From Candidatus Pelagibacter sp. (GTDB lineage Bacteria > Pseudomonadota > Alphaproteobacteria > Pelagibacterales > Pelagibacteraceae), in contig PAFP01000022.1 in assembly GCA_002704185.1 (NCBI GenBank), positions 3,643 to 9,269 of the forward strand: a stretch of DNA of 5,627 nt, written 5' to 3'. How positions within the stretch are numbered: position 1 is the first letter of the stretch; each line of letters opens with the position of its first letter. A model generated the notes under the pieces. That model ran no database searches. It was not told where the DNA came from and saw only the letters and a program-made list of their open reading frames with translations. The position numbers were made by a program, and so were the translations under genes. Below are positions 1 through 5,627 of this stretch, one piece after another.

Positions 1-298
1 AACCGTTGCCTGGTGTTCCATCAATAAAATTAATTGGTCTTAGTAATCTTTTTTCTTTTGTAATATGATTTAATATTTCTTTTTGATCCCATATATGATT
101 ACCAGAAGTTATAACATCTACACCACAATTAAATAGATCATTACAAATTGTAGGCGTTATACCATAGCCACCAGCTGAATTTTCTCCGTTAACAATCACA
201 AAATGAATATCGTATTTCTTTATGATTTCAGGTAATTTTTGAATAACGGCATTTCTTCCAGCCCTTCCTATTATATCGCCCAGAAATAAAAAATTCAT
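1..298 (-). CDS. ymdB: YmdB-like metallophosphoesterase (TIGR00282 family), N-terminal 99 residues, cut by window edge
   Basis: The ATG is at 298-296 on the minus strand and the frame stays open to base 1, giving 99 residues; the rest lies outside the window. Seen: an N-terminal metal site GDIIGRAGR with Asp8, then NGENSAGGYG with Glu39 and Asn40, then TSGNHIWDQKE with Asn67 and His68, and RPINFIDGTPGNG at the cut end. These residues sit at the numbering known for Bacillus subtilis YmdB, a dimetal phosphodiesterase acting on 2',3'-cyclic nucleotides and affecting RNA levels and biofilm behaviour. The family is cytosolic and usually about 260 residues, so roughly 40% is visible. Its start shares one base with the fthC stop (TAATG), so translation is probably coupled. 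The family assignment is firm; the physiological role in this organism is unknown. The whole visible active-site half is intact, with no frameshift. Confidence 0.93.
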   Translation of the reverse strand, partial: MNFLFLGDIIGRAGRNAVIQKLPEIIKKYDIHFVIVNGENSAGGYGITPTICNDLFNCGVDVITSGNHIWDQKEILNHITKEKRLLRPINFIDGTPGNG

Positions 299-846
299 TA
301 ATAGATAGTTTCTTTCTCTGTAATTATATAATCCATTTTTTTATCATATTTTGTAAAAGGTACAATTTTTGATTTTTGGAAGCTAAAACCTAAACCAATT
401 AATAATATATTTTTTTTTGTTTGATTATTTAAATACCTATCATAATAACCACCGCCGTATCCTAATCTATTTTTATTTTTATCGAAAGCTAATAAAGGAA
501 CAATTAAAGCATCAGGGGATAATGTAATATTTTTTTTTAATGGTTCGGGAATACCAAATTTATTATTTATAATTAAAGGATCAAGATTATTCCATTTTTT
601 AAAAACCATTAGCTTATTTGTTTTAATAAATGGAAGTAAAAGTGAGAAATTAAAATTATTTTTTATCAAAATGCTAAAAATGTTTATTTCAAATTTTATA
701 GGATAAAAGATGCCAACTCTTTTTTTTTTATTTTTTTTTAAAATATAAATAATTTTTTTCAAGATAAATTGTTTTTTTTCATCACTTAATTCAAAATATT
801 TTTTTTTCCTCAAGTGGAAATATTTTCTTCTCAAAAATGATTTCAT
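298..846 (-). CDS. fthC: 5-formyltetrahydrofolate cyclo-ligase (5,10-methenyl-THF synthetase)
   Basis: This cytosolic enzyme uses ATP to convert 5-formyl-THF to 5,10-methenyl-THF, recovering an inhibitory folate by-product. At 182 residues it is normal length. Seen: a basic N-terminal helix with LR at 5-6; an FGIPEP motif at 98-102; the family signature VPLLAFD at 116-122 followed by the nucleotide-binding loop LGYGGGYYDRYL at 128-139; and a C-terminal VPFTKYDKKMDYIITE (162-177) matching the usual lP-x-E-x-hD-x4-iiTE block, with Thr in place of the common Glu. The start codon is three bases after the zapA stop and has no clear Shine-Dalgarno, so it is probably translated by coupling; its stop overlaps the ymdB start. 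Odd points: several A9-A10 runs in the coding strand and a near-duplicated LRRKYFH / LRKKKYFE at the N-terminus. Linkage with zapA is common in Proteobacteria. Sometimes named ygfA. Confidence 0.93.
   Translation of the reverse strand: MKSFLRRKYFHLRKKKYFELSDEKKQFILKKIIYILKKNKKKRVGIFYPIKFEINIFSILIKNNFNFSLLLPFIKTNKLMVFKKWNNLDPLIINNKFGIPEPLKKNITLSPDALIVPLLAFDKNKNRLGYGGGYYDRYLNNQTKKNILLIGLGFSFQKSKIVPFTKYDKKMDYIITEKETIY
720..739 (-). repeat. Paired poly-A tracts inside fthC
   Basis: On the coding (minus) strand there are runs of nine and ten A separated by one T (plus strand T720-729 and T731-739), encoding the lysine-rich stretch around residues 36-43. Similar runs of nine occur in the same gene at 410-418, 530-538 and 799-807. 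They are in frame and encode Lys/Asn-rich stretches, but such tracts are prone to polymerase slippage and sequencing indels. Confidence 0.7.
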
Positions 847-849
847 TAA

Positions 850-1278
850 TTAAGTAGCTTTTGATATAAAAGCATTGATTGAGTTATTAACCTTATTTAT
901 TATCTCAGAATAATTTTTTTCGTTATTTTCGATAGAAATTTTCAATTCACTTAACTCTTTATCTAATTTTCTAACCTCTGTATCTCTATTTTCTTTATAA
1001 TCTATAGATAAATTTTTAATTTCCTTAAATTTCTTTTCAAGTTCAGCATTATGATCTTTGAGTTTTTTTAAAGTTGATTTAACTGTCAATAGCTCATCCA
1101 TTATTTGAATTGTGGTAATCAATAATAGTTTTGCTTCGCCAAGATTTCCTAGATCAGCCTTAAGTTTATTGAACTTTTCGTTTAATTGAAAAGTAAGTTT
1201 TTCTAAGTCTTCCTCTTGTCCATCCTCACAAGCTAATAAATAGTCTCTTCCATTAAATTTAATATTTACGTTTACCAT
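850..1278 (-). CDS. zapA: Cell division protein ZapA
   Basis: ZapA is a cytosolic protein that binds and bundles FtsZ filaments at midcell. Seen in 142 residues: an N-terminal beta region VNVNIKFNGRDYLLACEDGQE (2-22), containing the family's G-x-x-Y-x-L-x-CEDGQE pattern, then a helix with EAKLLLITTIQIMDELL (48-64) matching the conserved hydrophobic lLvlaal.l.dEL segment, then a charged coiled coil to the C-terminus. It is longer than E. coli ZapA (109 residues) because of the extended coil. The start overlaps the end of the upstream coiled-coil gene by seven bases (ATGGTAA). An AAGGA lies three bases upstream of this ATG, closer than ideal but the best ribosome site in the window. The gene order coiled-coil protein-zapA-fthC is typical of Alphaproteobacteria. 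Unlike many Proteobacteria, there is no room for 6S RNA between zapA and fthC. Confidence 0.93.
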   Translation of the reverse strand: MVNVNIKFNGRDYLLACEDGQEEDLEKLTFQLNEKFNKLKADLGNLGEAKLLLITTIQIMDELLTVKSTLKKLKDHNAELEKKFKEIKNLSIDYKENRDTEVRKLDKELSELKISIENNEKNYSEIINKVNNSINAFISKAT

Positions 1279-1709
1279 TCGTCCTTTTCAAAAAGATTTT
1301 CTGTTTCCTGGTTTAATTCATCTAATTTCTCAGAAACTTTTTTTTGTTTTTTTTCGCCTTCCAAGACTTTGTACCTTGATACTTCTAGCTCCTCCTCCAT
1401 AATAGCTATCTCTTTTCTTAACTTGTTATTTTCGTCTTCGATTGTTATTATTTTATCGTTAAGATCTTCATTTGAAGAAGCGGATAAGTTTTTATTTTTC
1501 AATTCCGTCAATTGTTTTAACAATAATTTGTTTTCGCTCTCAAATGTGGATAACTTTTCAATTAAGTCTTTTTTCTCAACCTCTAAATCTGTCTTCACTG
1601 TTTCTAAATCTACGATTTTTTTTTTAGAATTCGCGACCAAATCAGTAAACAAATCTAGTTTTGAGAGAGTTTGCAATAATTCTTGCTCTTTTATTTTAAT
1701 ATTATCCAT
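1272..1709 (-). CDS. Small coiled-coil protein upstream of zapA, candidate ZauP-type Z-ring factor
   Basis: Seen: 145 residues with no signal peptide or membrane segment, rich in Lys, Glu, Leu and Asn. Heptad-like hydrophobic spacing runs from about residue 28 to 72 and again from 84 to 138. A Ser/Asn-rich break (LSASSNEDLND, 75-85) separates the two coils, and the acidic C-terminus ends EKDEW. No enzymatic motif is visible. Known: in Caulobacter, a coiled-coil protein encoded directly upstream of zapA, ZauP, acts with ZapA to focus the Z-ring; rhizobial genomes have a DUF4164 coiled-coil gene in this position; gammaproteobacterial ZapB is an analogous coiled-coil ZapA partner. Inference: this is the functional counterpart, based on position, size and coil content. 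Coiled coils diverge quickly and resemble each other by chance, so orthology is uncertain and no symbol is assigned. The seven-base overlap with zapA indicates co-translation. The start at 1709 lacks a good Shine-Dalgarno. Confidence 0.75.
   Translation of the reverse strand: MDNIKIKEQELLQTLSKLDLFTDLVANSKKKIVDLETVKTDLEVEKKDLIEKLSTFESENKLLLKQLTELKNKNLSASSNEDLNDKIITIEDENNKLRKEIAIMEEELEVSRYKVLEGEKKQKKVSEKLDELNQETENLFEKDEW
1282..1286 (-). promoter_or_regulatory. Shine-Dalgarno-like AAGGA for zapA
   Basis: Read on the minus strand, AAGGA ends three bases before the zapA ATG (1278-1276) and lies inside the 3' end of the upstream coiled-coil gene. It supports the chosen zapA start and separate ribosome entry, although the spacing is shorter than the usual five to nine bases. 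It is the clearest ribosome site in the window; the other starts rely on weak sites or coupling. Confidence 0.5.
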
Positions 1710-1785
1710 CTTATTATAAATTTAAGTATTTATATTTATACAGCAAAGTAATATTAATTTCGACAACGAAAGTCGAAAAGATTTA
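1710..1785. promoter_or_regulatory. Divergent promoter region between the zapA cluster and tkt
   Basis: These 76 bases separate two divergent starts, so both operons are presumably transcribed from here. The sequence is almost pure A/T from 1711 to 1760. Possible -10 elements are TATATT at 1731-1736 for tkt (plus) and TATAAA at 1740-1735 (minus) for the zapA cluster, but neither has a convincing -35 at normal spacing. In sequence this AT-rich such matches arise by chance, so exact promoters are not called. The last third (1758-1778) holds an inverted repeat described separately. Confidence 0.55.
1758..1778 (+). promoter_or_regulatory. Perfect 7-bp inverted repeat in the tkt leader (hairpin or operator)
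   Basis: Left arm TTTCGAC (1758-1764) and right arm GTCGAAA (1772-1778) are exact reverse complements around a seven-base spacer AACGAAA. The right edge is seven bases before the tkt ATG and overlaps the only purine-rich candidate ribosome site, GAAAAG (1775-1780). A shorter alternative hairpin is also possible: TTTCG (1758-1762) with CGAAA (1767-1771) around ACAA. As RNA it could tune translation; as DNA it could be a dyad operator. No known riboswitch or regulator box was recognised. Confidence 0.45.
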
Positions 1786-3729
1786 ATGGCAAAAGTAAAA
1801 CATTCCGATCTAGCAAACGCAATCAGATTTTTATCAATTGATGCTGTTCAAAAGGCTAATTCTGGACACCCGGGTATGCCAATGGGTATGGCAGATATTT
1901 GCACAGTCTTGTTTAAAAATTTTTTAAGATTTAATCCAGACAACCCTGGGTGGATTAATAGAGATAGATTTATTTTATCTAATGGACATGGATCAATGTT
2001 GCTTTATGCCCTTTTGTATCTTACCGGTTATAAAAGTATATCAATCGAAGATATAAAAAATTTTAGACAATTAAACTCAATATGCGCAGGTCATCCAGAA
2101 TATGAAAAAAATTCTGGAATTGAAACTACAACTGGACCTTTAGGTCAAGGAGTTGCAAACGCAGTTGGTTTTGCAATAGCAGAGGAGATTTTAAAATCTA
2201 GATTTGGTAGCACTGCCATTAACCACAAAACCTATGTAACTGTAGGCGATGGTTGTTTGATGGAGGGCATAAGTCACGAAGCTTTGAGTTTAGCTGGACA
2301 TCTCAAACTGAAAAATCTAATTCTTTTATTTGATAATAATTCTATTTCGATTGATGGTCCTACTAAATTAACAGTTTCAGATAATTTTAAAAAAAGATTT
2401 CAAAGTTATAATTGGGATTATATTGAAATTAATGGACATAACGAAAAACAAATTTTCAAAGCATTAAAAAAGGTACAAAAAGCAAAAAAGCCTACAGCCA
2501 TATCATGCAAAACAGTAATTGGCTTTGGTTCGCCTAATAAAGCTGGTCTAGCTGGTTCTCATGGAAGTCCTCTCGGTGAAAAAGAAATTGAATTAACTAG
2601 AAAAAAATTAAAGTGGAATTACAAACCTTTTGAAATCCCAGATCATATACTTACTGAGTGGAGAAAAATTGGTTCAAAGTACAAAAACAAAGACAAAGAC
2701 AATAAATTAAAAAAAGAAATTGAAAATTTTAAATTTGACTTAGATAATATTATTATTGATATTAAAAATGATTTAGCAAATAATGATGAGCCTATTGCAA
2801 CACGAAAATCATCTGAAATTATATTGTCGAAAATTGTTGAAAAAAACAAATTTTTAATCGGAGGTTCAGCAGATTTATCAGGATCAAATAATACTAAAAC
2901 GAAGACTCATAGCATAATCAAACCAAATAATTTTAAAGGTAACTATATACATTATGGTGTTAGAGAACATGCAATGTGCGCAATAATGAATGGATTGACA
3001 TTACATAGTTGTTTAAAATCTTACGGTGGCACTTTTTTAATTTTTAGTGATTACTGCAAACCTGCAATACGATTAGCTGCATTTATGAGAATAGGTGTAA
3101 TATTTGTATTAAGTCATGACTCGATTGGTCTTGGGGAAGATGGACCTACACATCAACCAGTTGAACAACTCTCAGGGTTAAGATCAATACCAAACTTAAA
3201 TATCTTTAGACCAGCAGACACTATTGAGACGGCAGAATGTTGGCAAATAGCTTTACAAAATCATCAAACACCTAGCGTAATAGCTTTAACAAGACAAAAA
3301 GTATCTCCAATACGGAAAGAATTCAATAAAGAAAATTTATCAAAACAAGGTGCATATGAAATTATTAGAACTGGAGAGGAAGTAAAATGTACTATTTTAG
3401 CTTCGGGCTCAGAAGTTGGAATTGCTCTAGATGTAGGTCATAAATTAGCCACAAGAAATATTTATTCAAAAATTATATCCGTGCCCTGTTTAGACATATT
3501 TGAAAAACTAAGTAGAGAAGAAAAGCTAAAAGTTTTAGGTAACCATACTAAAATTTTTTCTATTGAAGCTGGTAAAACAGAATGTTGGGAAAAATATACT
3601 GGCAATAAGGGGAAATCATTTGGAGTGAATGATTTTGGTAAAAGCGCCCCTTATAAAGATGTATTCGACAACTTTAATTTAAATGCAAATGATATATCTA
3701 ATTCAATTATTGGAATAATAAATGATTAA
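1786..3729 (+). CDS. tkt: Transketolase
   Basis: This thiamine-diphosphate enzyme moves two-carbon ketol units between sugar phosphates in the non-oxidative pentose phosphate pathway (and the Calvin cycle where present). At 647 residues it is slightly shorter than the usual 660-670. Seen: [13 protein letters not shown] with His28, [10 protein letters not shown] with His68, TTGPLGQG, and the cofactor motif GDGCLMEG with Asp155 running to Asn185 for Mg2+. The pyrimidine domain carries VREHAM with catalytic Glu394, and [16 protein letters not shown] with His444, Asp452 and His456, equivalent to E. coli His461, Asp469 and His473. The C-terminal domain has ASGSEV and DFGKSAPYK. All expected catalytic residues are present. 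The ATG at 1786 gives the family-typical N-terminus; the Shine-Dalgarno is weak (GAAAAG) and partly inside an inverted repeat. Its last eight bases overlap gap, so the two are co-transcribed. It supplies glyceraldehyde-3-phosphate to the next enzyme. Confidence 0.97.
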   Translation: MAKVKHSDLANAIRFLSIDAVQKANSGHPGMPMGMADICTVLFKNFLRFNPDNPGWINRDRFILSNGHGSMLLYALLYLTGYKSISIEDIKNFRQLNSICAGHPEYEKNSGIETTTGPLGQGVANAVGFAIAEEILKSRFGSTAINHKTYVTVGDGCLMEGISHEALSLAGHLKLKNLILLFDNNSISIDGPTKLTVSDNFKKRFQSYNWDYIEINGHNEKQIFKALKKVQKAKKPTAISCKTVIGFGSPNKAGLAGSHGSPLGEKEIELTRKKLKWNYKPFEIPDHILTEWRKIGSKYKNKDKDNKLKKEIENFKFDLDNIIIDIKNDLANNDEPIATRKSSEIILSKIVEKNKFLIGGSADLSGSNNTKTKTHSIIKPNNFKGNYIHYGVREHAMCAIMNGLTLHSCLKSYGGTFLIFSDYCKPAIRLAAFMRIGVIFVLSHDSIGLGEDGPTHQPVEQLSGLRSIPNLNIFRPADTIETAECWQIALQNHQTPSVIALTRQKVSPIRKEFNKENLSKQGAYEIIRTGEEVKCTILASGSEVGIALDVGHKLATRNIYSKIISVPCLDIFEKLSREEKLKVLGNHTKIFSIEAGKTECWEKYTGNKGKSFGVNDFGKSAPYKDVFDNFNLNANDISNSIIGIIND

Positions 3730-4732
3730 AGTAGCTATTAATGGATTTGGAAGAATTGGTAGAATGGTTTTAAGATCTATTTACGAAAATAAATTTAATA
3801 ACAAAATAAAAGTTGTTGCAATAAATAATAAAGCATCTGCCGACATAAGTGCATTTCTGTTGCAAAAAGATACAGTCCATGGTGATTTTAAGTTAAAAGT
3901 AAAAAATAATAGAGATACGCTATTTATAAATAAAGATAAAATTGCTTTGTCAAATAATTCAGAACCTAAAGAGTGTCCTTGGAAAAAACATAAGATTGAT
4001 ATTGTTTTTGAATGTTCTGGAAAATTTAATACAAAATCACAAGCTAACGGACATATAAAAGCTGGTGCAAAAAAAGTAATTGTTTCAGCGCCGTGTAAAA
4101 ATGCAGATAAAACAATCGTCTTCGGAATTAATCACAAAAAAATTACTAAAAATGATAAAATTATTTCAGTAGCATCTTGTACCACAAATTGTTTGGCTCC
4201 AATAGTCTTAGTTCTAAATCAAAATTTTGGGATTGAAAAAGGCTATATGACAACTGTTCATGCTTATACCAGTGATCAAAGATTACTTGATAATTCTCAC
4301 AAAGATTTGAGACGGGCTAGAAGCGCCCCAAATTCTATTGTTCCAACTTCAACAGGAGCTGCAAAATCATTAAGAATAATAATTCCAGAAATCGGAAACA
4401 AGATTGATGGAGTATCTTTAAGAGTGCCGGTGCCAAATGTGTCTTTGGTTCAATTAAATTTTTTAACAAAGAAAATTATCACAGAAAAAATAGTAAATAA
4501 CTCCTTTATTAAAGCAAGTAACACAAATCTTAAAAACATTATGGGCGTAGAAACAATGCCATTGGTATCCTCAGATTTTAATCATGATAAGAGATCTTCC
4601 ATCATAGATCTCGGTCTCACAAAAGTTTTAGGTGGCAGATACGGAACTGTTTTTTCTTGGTATGACAATGAGTGGGGATTTGCTAATAGGATGAGTGATT
4701 TAGCAATATTTATAAAAAAGACCTTAAAATGA
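3722..4732 (+). CDS. gap: Glyceraldehyde-3-phosphate dehydrogenase, probably NADP(H)-capable
   Basis: It interconverts glyceraldehyde-3-phosphate and 1,3-bisphosphoglycerate. At 336 residues it is full length. Seen: Rossmann motif INGFGRIGR (6-14); catalytic SCTTNC with Cys153; His180 in [10 protein letters not shown]; phosphate-site HKDLRRAR (193-200); STGAAK; and the C-terminal SWYDNEWGF (312-320). Cofactor site: with a four-residue offset from Bacillus stearothermophilus numbering, Asp32 is Asn36, Leu33 is Lys37, Leu187 is Asn191 and Pro188 is Ser192. Loss of the acidic residue that repels the NADP 2'-phosphate, together with Ser at the Pro188 position, is a known trait of NADP-using GapB and plastid/cyanobacterial enzymes. 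NADP use is therefore inferred, favouring the gluconeogenic direction; dual specificity is possible. The start overlaps the tkt stop by eight bases (weak TGGA site at 3711), and the stop overlaps the pgk start in ATGA. Tyr at the position of Phe320 is more usual. Confidence 0.96.
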   Translation: MIKVAINGFGRIGRMVLRSIYENKFNNKIKVVAINNKASADISAFLLQKDTVHGDFKLKVKNNRDTLFINKDKIALSNNSEPKECPWKKHKIDIVFECSGKFNTKSQANGHIKAGAKKVIVSAPCKNADKTIVFGINHKKITKNDKIISVASCTTNCLAPIVLVLNQNFGIEKGYMTTVHAYTSDQRLLDNSHKDLRRARSAPNSIVPTSTGAAKSLRIIIPEIGNKIDGVSLRVPVPNVSLVQLNFLTKKIITEKIVNNSFIKASNTNLKNIMGVETMPLVSSDFNHDKRSSIIDLGLTKVLGGRYGTVFSWYDNEWGFANRMSDLAIFIKKTLK

Positions 4733-5627
4733 GTCAATACAAAATTCTTGATAAGAATTCTACAAAAAATAAGATTATTTTAATACGTGTTGATTTTAAC
4801 GTACCTATCGATAACAAAAAAATTCAAGACATCACTCGAATAAATAAAATGAAAGAAATTATACATAATCACATTAATAATAACAATAAAGTCGTCCTTT
4901 GCTCACATCTAGGAAGACCAAAAAAAAATAAGAAAGAAGATTTATCATTTCTTCCAATCAAAAATGAAATTGAGAAAGCGCTTGAAAGTAAAATAGATTT
5001 TGAAGATGTTGAAAAAATAGAAAAAACAAAGATAAAAAAATCAAATAAAAATATATTTTTACTTGAAAATATAAGATTTTATCCGGGAGAGGAAACAAAC
5101 AATGATGAATTTTCTAAAAAACTTGCAAGCTTAGCGGATATTTACATAAATGAGGCTTTCTCATGCTCGCATAGATCTCACGCTTCAATTAATGGTATAA
5201 CTAAATATATTGACTCTTATGCTGGAGAGACTGTTATTGAAGAAATTAATGCATTAAATAAAATCATTACTCAAACTGAAAAACCTGTAGCATGCTTAAT
5301 TGGTGGATCAAAAATTTCAACTAAAATTGATTTGATAATTAATTTACTACCCAAAATGGATTACATGATAATTGGAGGAGCTATGGCTAATAATTTTTTA
5401 AAATACGATAATATAAACATTGGTAAATCATATGTTGAGCAAGTAGATATTAGTATTGTAAAAAGCATTCACCAAGTTGCTAATAGATGTGGATGCAAAA
5501 TTATTTTGCCAACTGATGTGATTGTATCTCAAAATCTAGATACAGAAGGTATATTGAAAAAATTAAATGAATTAAATAATGATGATTGTATTTTTGATAT
5601 CGGCAATGAAACAATCAAAATAATAGA
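4729..5627 (+). CDS. pgk: Phosphoglycerate kinase, N-terminal 299 residues, cut by window edge
   Basis: It transfers phosphate between 1,3-bisphosphoglycerate and ADP in glycolysis and, in reverse, in gluconeogenesis. The ATG overlaps the gap stop (ATGA, 4729-4732) and the frame stays open to the right edge with no interruption, about three quarters of the usual 395-400 residues. Seen: RVDFNVP (20-26), SHLGRPK (59-65), LLENIRFYPGEETN (111-124), YINEAFSCSHRSHAS (139-153) with the substrate-binding His/Arg cluster, then the nucleotide-domain motifs IGGSKISTKID (191-201), IIGGAMANNFL, LPTDVIV and DIGNETI (290-296). Two motifs depart from common forms: Glu142 where Asp is usual, and Asn293 where DIGP-x-T normally has Pro. 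The catalytic C-terminal GGGD/T motif region is not visible. Position after gap places it in the tkt-gap-pgk operon; an aldolase or similar gene may follow, but that is outside the window. Confidence 0.96.
   Translation, partial: MSQYKILDKNSTKNKIILIRVDFNVPIDNKKIQDITRINKMKEIIHNHINNNNKVVLCSHLGRPKKNKKEDLSFLPIKNEIEKALESKIDFEDVEKIEKTKIKKSNKNIFLLENIRFYPGEETNNDEFSKKLASLADIYINEAFSCSHRSHASINGITKYIDSYAGETVIEEINALNKIITQTEKPVACLIGGSKISTKIDLIINLLPKMDYMIIGGAMANNFLKYDNINIGKSYVEQVDISIVKSIHQVANRCGCKIILPTDVIVSQNLDTEGILKKLNELNNDDCIFDIGNETIKII

Noticed and set aside
720..810. T-rich runs on the plus strand resembling terminator tails
   Set aside because: They lie inside the fthC coding region as A runs on its sense strand, and no GC-rich stem precedes them.
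1713..1718. Perfect TATAAT on the minus strand near the coiled-coil gene start
   Set aside because: It is only three bases from the ATG at 1709, so transcription would begin inside the gene. It is a chance match in A/T-rich sequence.
1369..1719. Plus-strand 116-residue open frame opposite the coiled-coil gene
   Set aside because: It is Ser/Phe/Asn-rich with no family motif, and lies antisense to the coiled-coil gene, whose overlap with zapA and heptad pattern mark that strand as coding. It is a shadow frame.
1710..1785. Riboswitch in the tkt leader
   Set aside because: The spacer is 76 bases, shared by two promoters, and shows only one short hairpin; no known aptamer core was recognised.
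2643..2849. Minus-strand 68-residue open frame inside tkt
   Set aside because: It lies wholly within a clear transketolase coding region; its Ser/Leu/Phe-rich composition is what the reverse of Lys/Asp/Glu-rich codons gives.
4729..5627. Possible frameshifted or broken pgk, since no complete frame is present
   Set aside because: Codon-by-codon reading shows one uninterrupted frame with ordered PGK motifs; it lacks a stop only because the window ends.
1..5627. CRISPR array, insertion sequence, tRNA, or a new accessory system
   Set aside because: No regularly spaced direct repeats, terminal inverted repeats, transposase motifs or cloverleaf-like segment were seen, and nearly all bases are assigned to housekeeping genes.

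Overview
The window is a compact, AT-rich (about 30% GC by eye) stretch of bacterial chromosome. It holds two divergent gene clusters that meet at a 76-base intergenic region (1710-1785). The extreme AT richness, near-absent spacers, lysine/asparagine/isoleucine-rich proteins and gene order all suggest a streamlined alphaproteobacterium of the SAR11/Pelagibacterales kind. In the gene order, a coiled-coil gene and zapA stand next to a divergent tkt-gap-pgk cluster, a neighbourhood I recall from other Alphaproteobacteria. The taxonomic call is inference; there is no rRNA here to confirm it.

Minus-strand cluster, read from 1709 down to 1: a small coiled-coil protein resembling the ZapA-upstream protein ZauP; zapA, an FtsZ-ring accessory protein; fthC, 5-formyltetrahydrofolate cyclo-ligase; and the first 99 codons of a YmdB/TIGR00282-type metallophosphoesterase that runs off the left edge. 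Junctions are a 7-base overlap, a 3-base gap and a 1-base TAATG stop/start overlap, so this looks like one transcript. It couples Z-ring assembly proteins to folate salvage and a cyclic-nucleotide/RNA-linked phosphodiesterase.

Plus-strand cluster, read from 1786 to the right edge: transketolase (tkt), glyceraldehyde-3-phosphate dehydrogenase (gap) and the first 299 codons of phosphoglycerate kinase (pgk). They overlap by 8 and 4 bases. Together they interconvert pentose phosphates, glyceraldehyde-3-phosphate, 1,3-bisphosphoglycerate and 3-phosphoglycerate. The GAPDH carries Asn, Lys and Asn-Ser at the positions that usually enforce NAD specificity, which suggests NADP(H) can be used and fits a gluconeogenic/anabolic role.

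The intergenic region must supply both promoters. It also contains a perfect 7-bp inverted repeat just before the tkt start, whose left arm could pair with either of two CGAAA copies. I found no mobile element, CRISPR, tRNA, rRNA or recognisable riboswitch. Most of the window is ordinary housekeeping sequence. The points worth a second look are the GAPDH cofactor site, the tkt leader hairpin, the ZauP-like/ZapA pair and the absence of 6S RNA between zapA and fthC.
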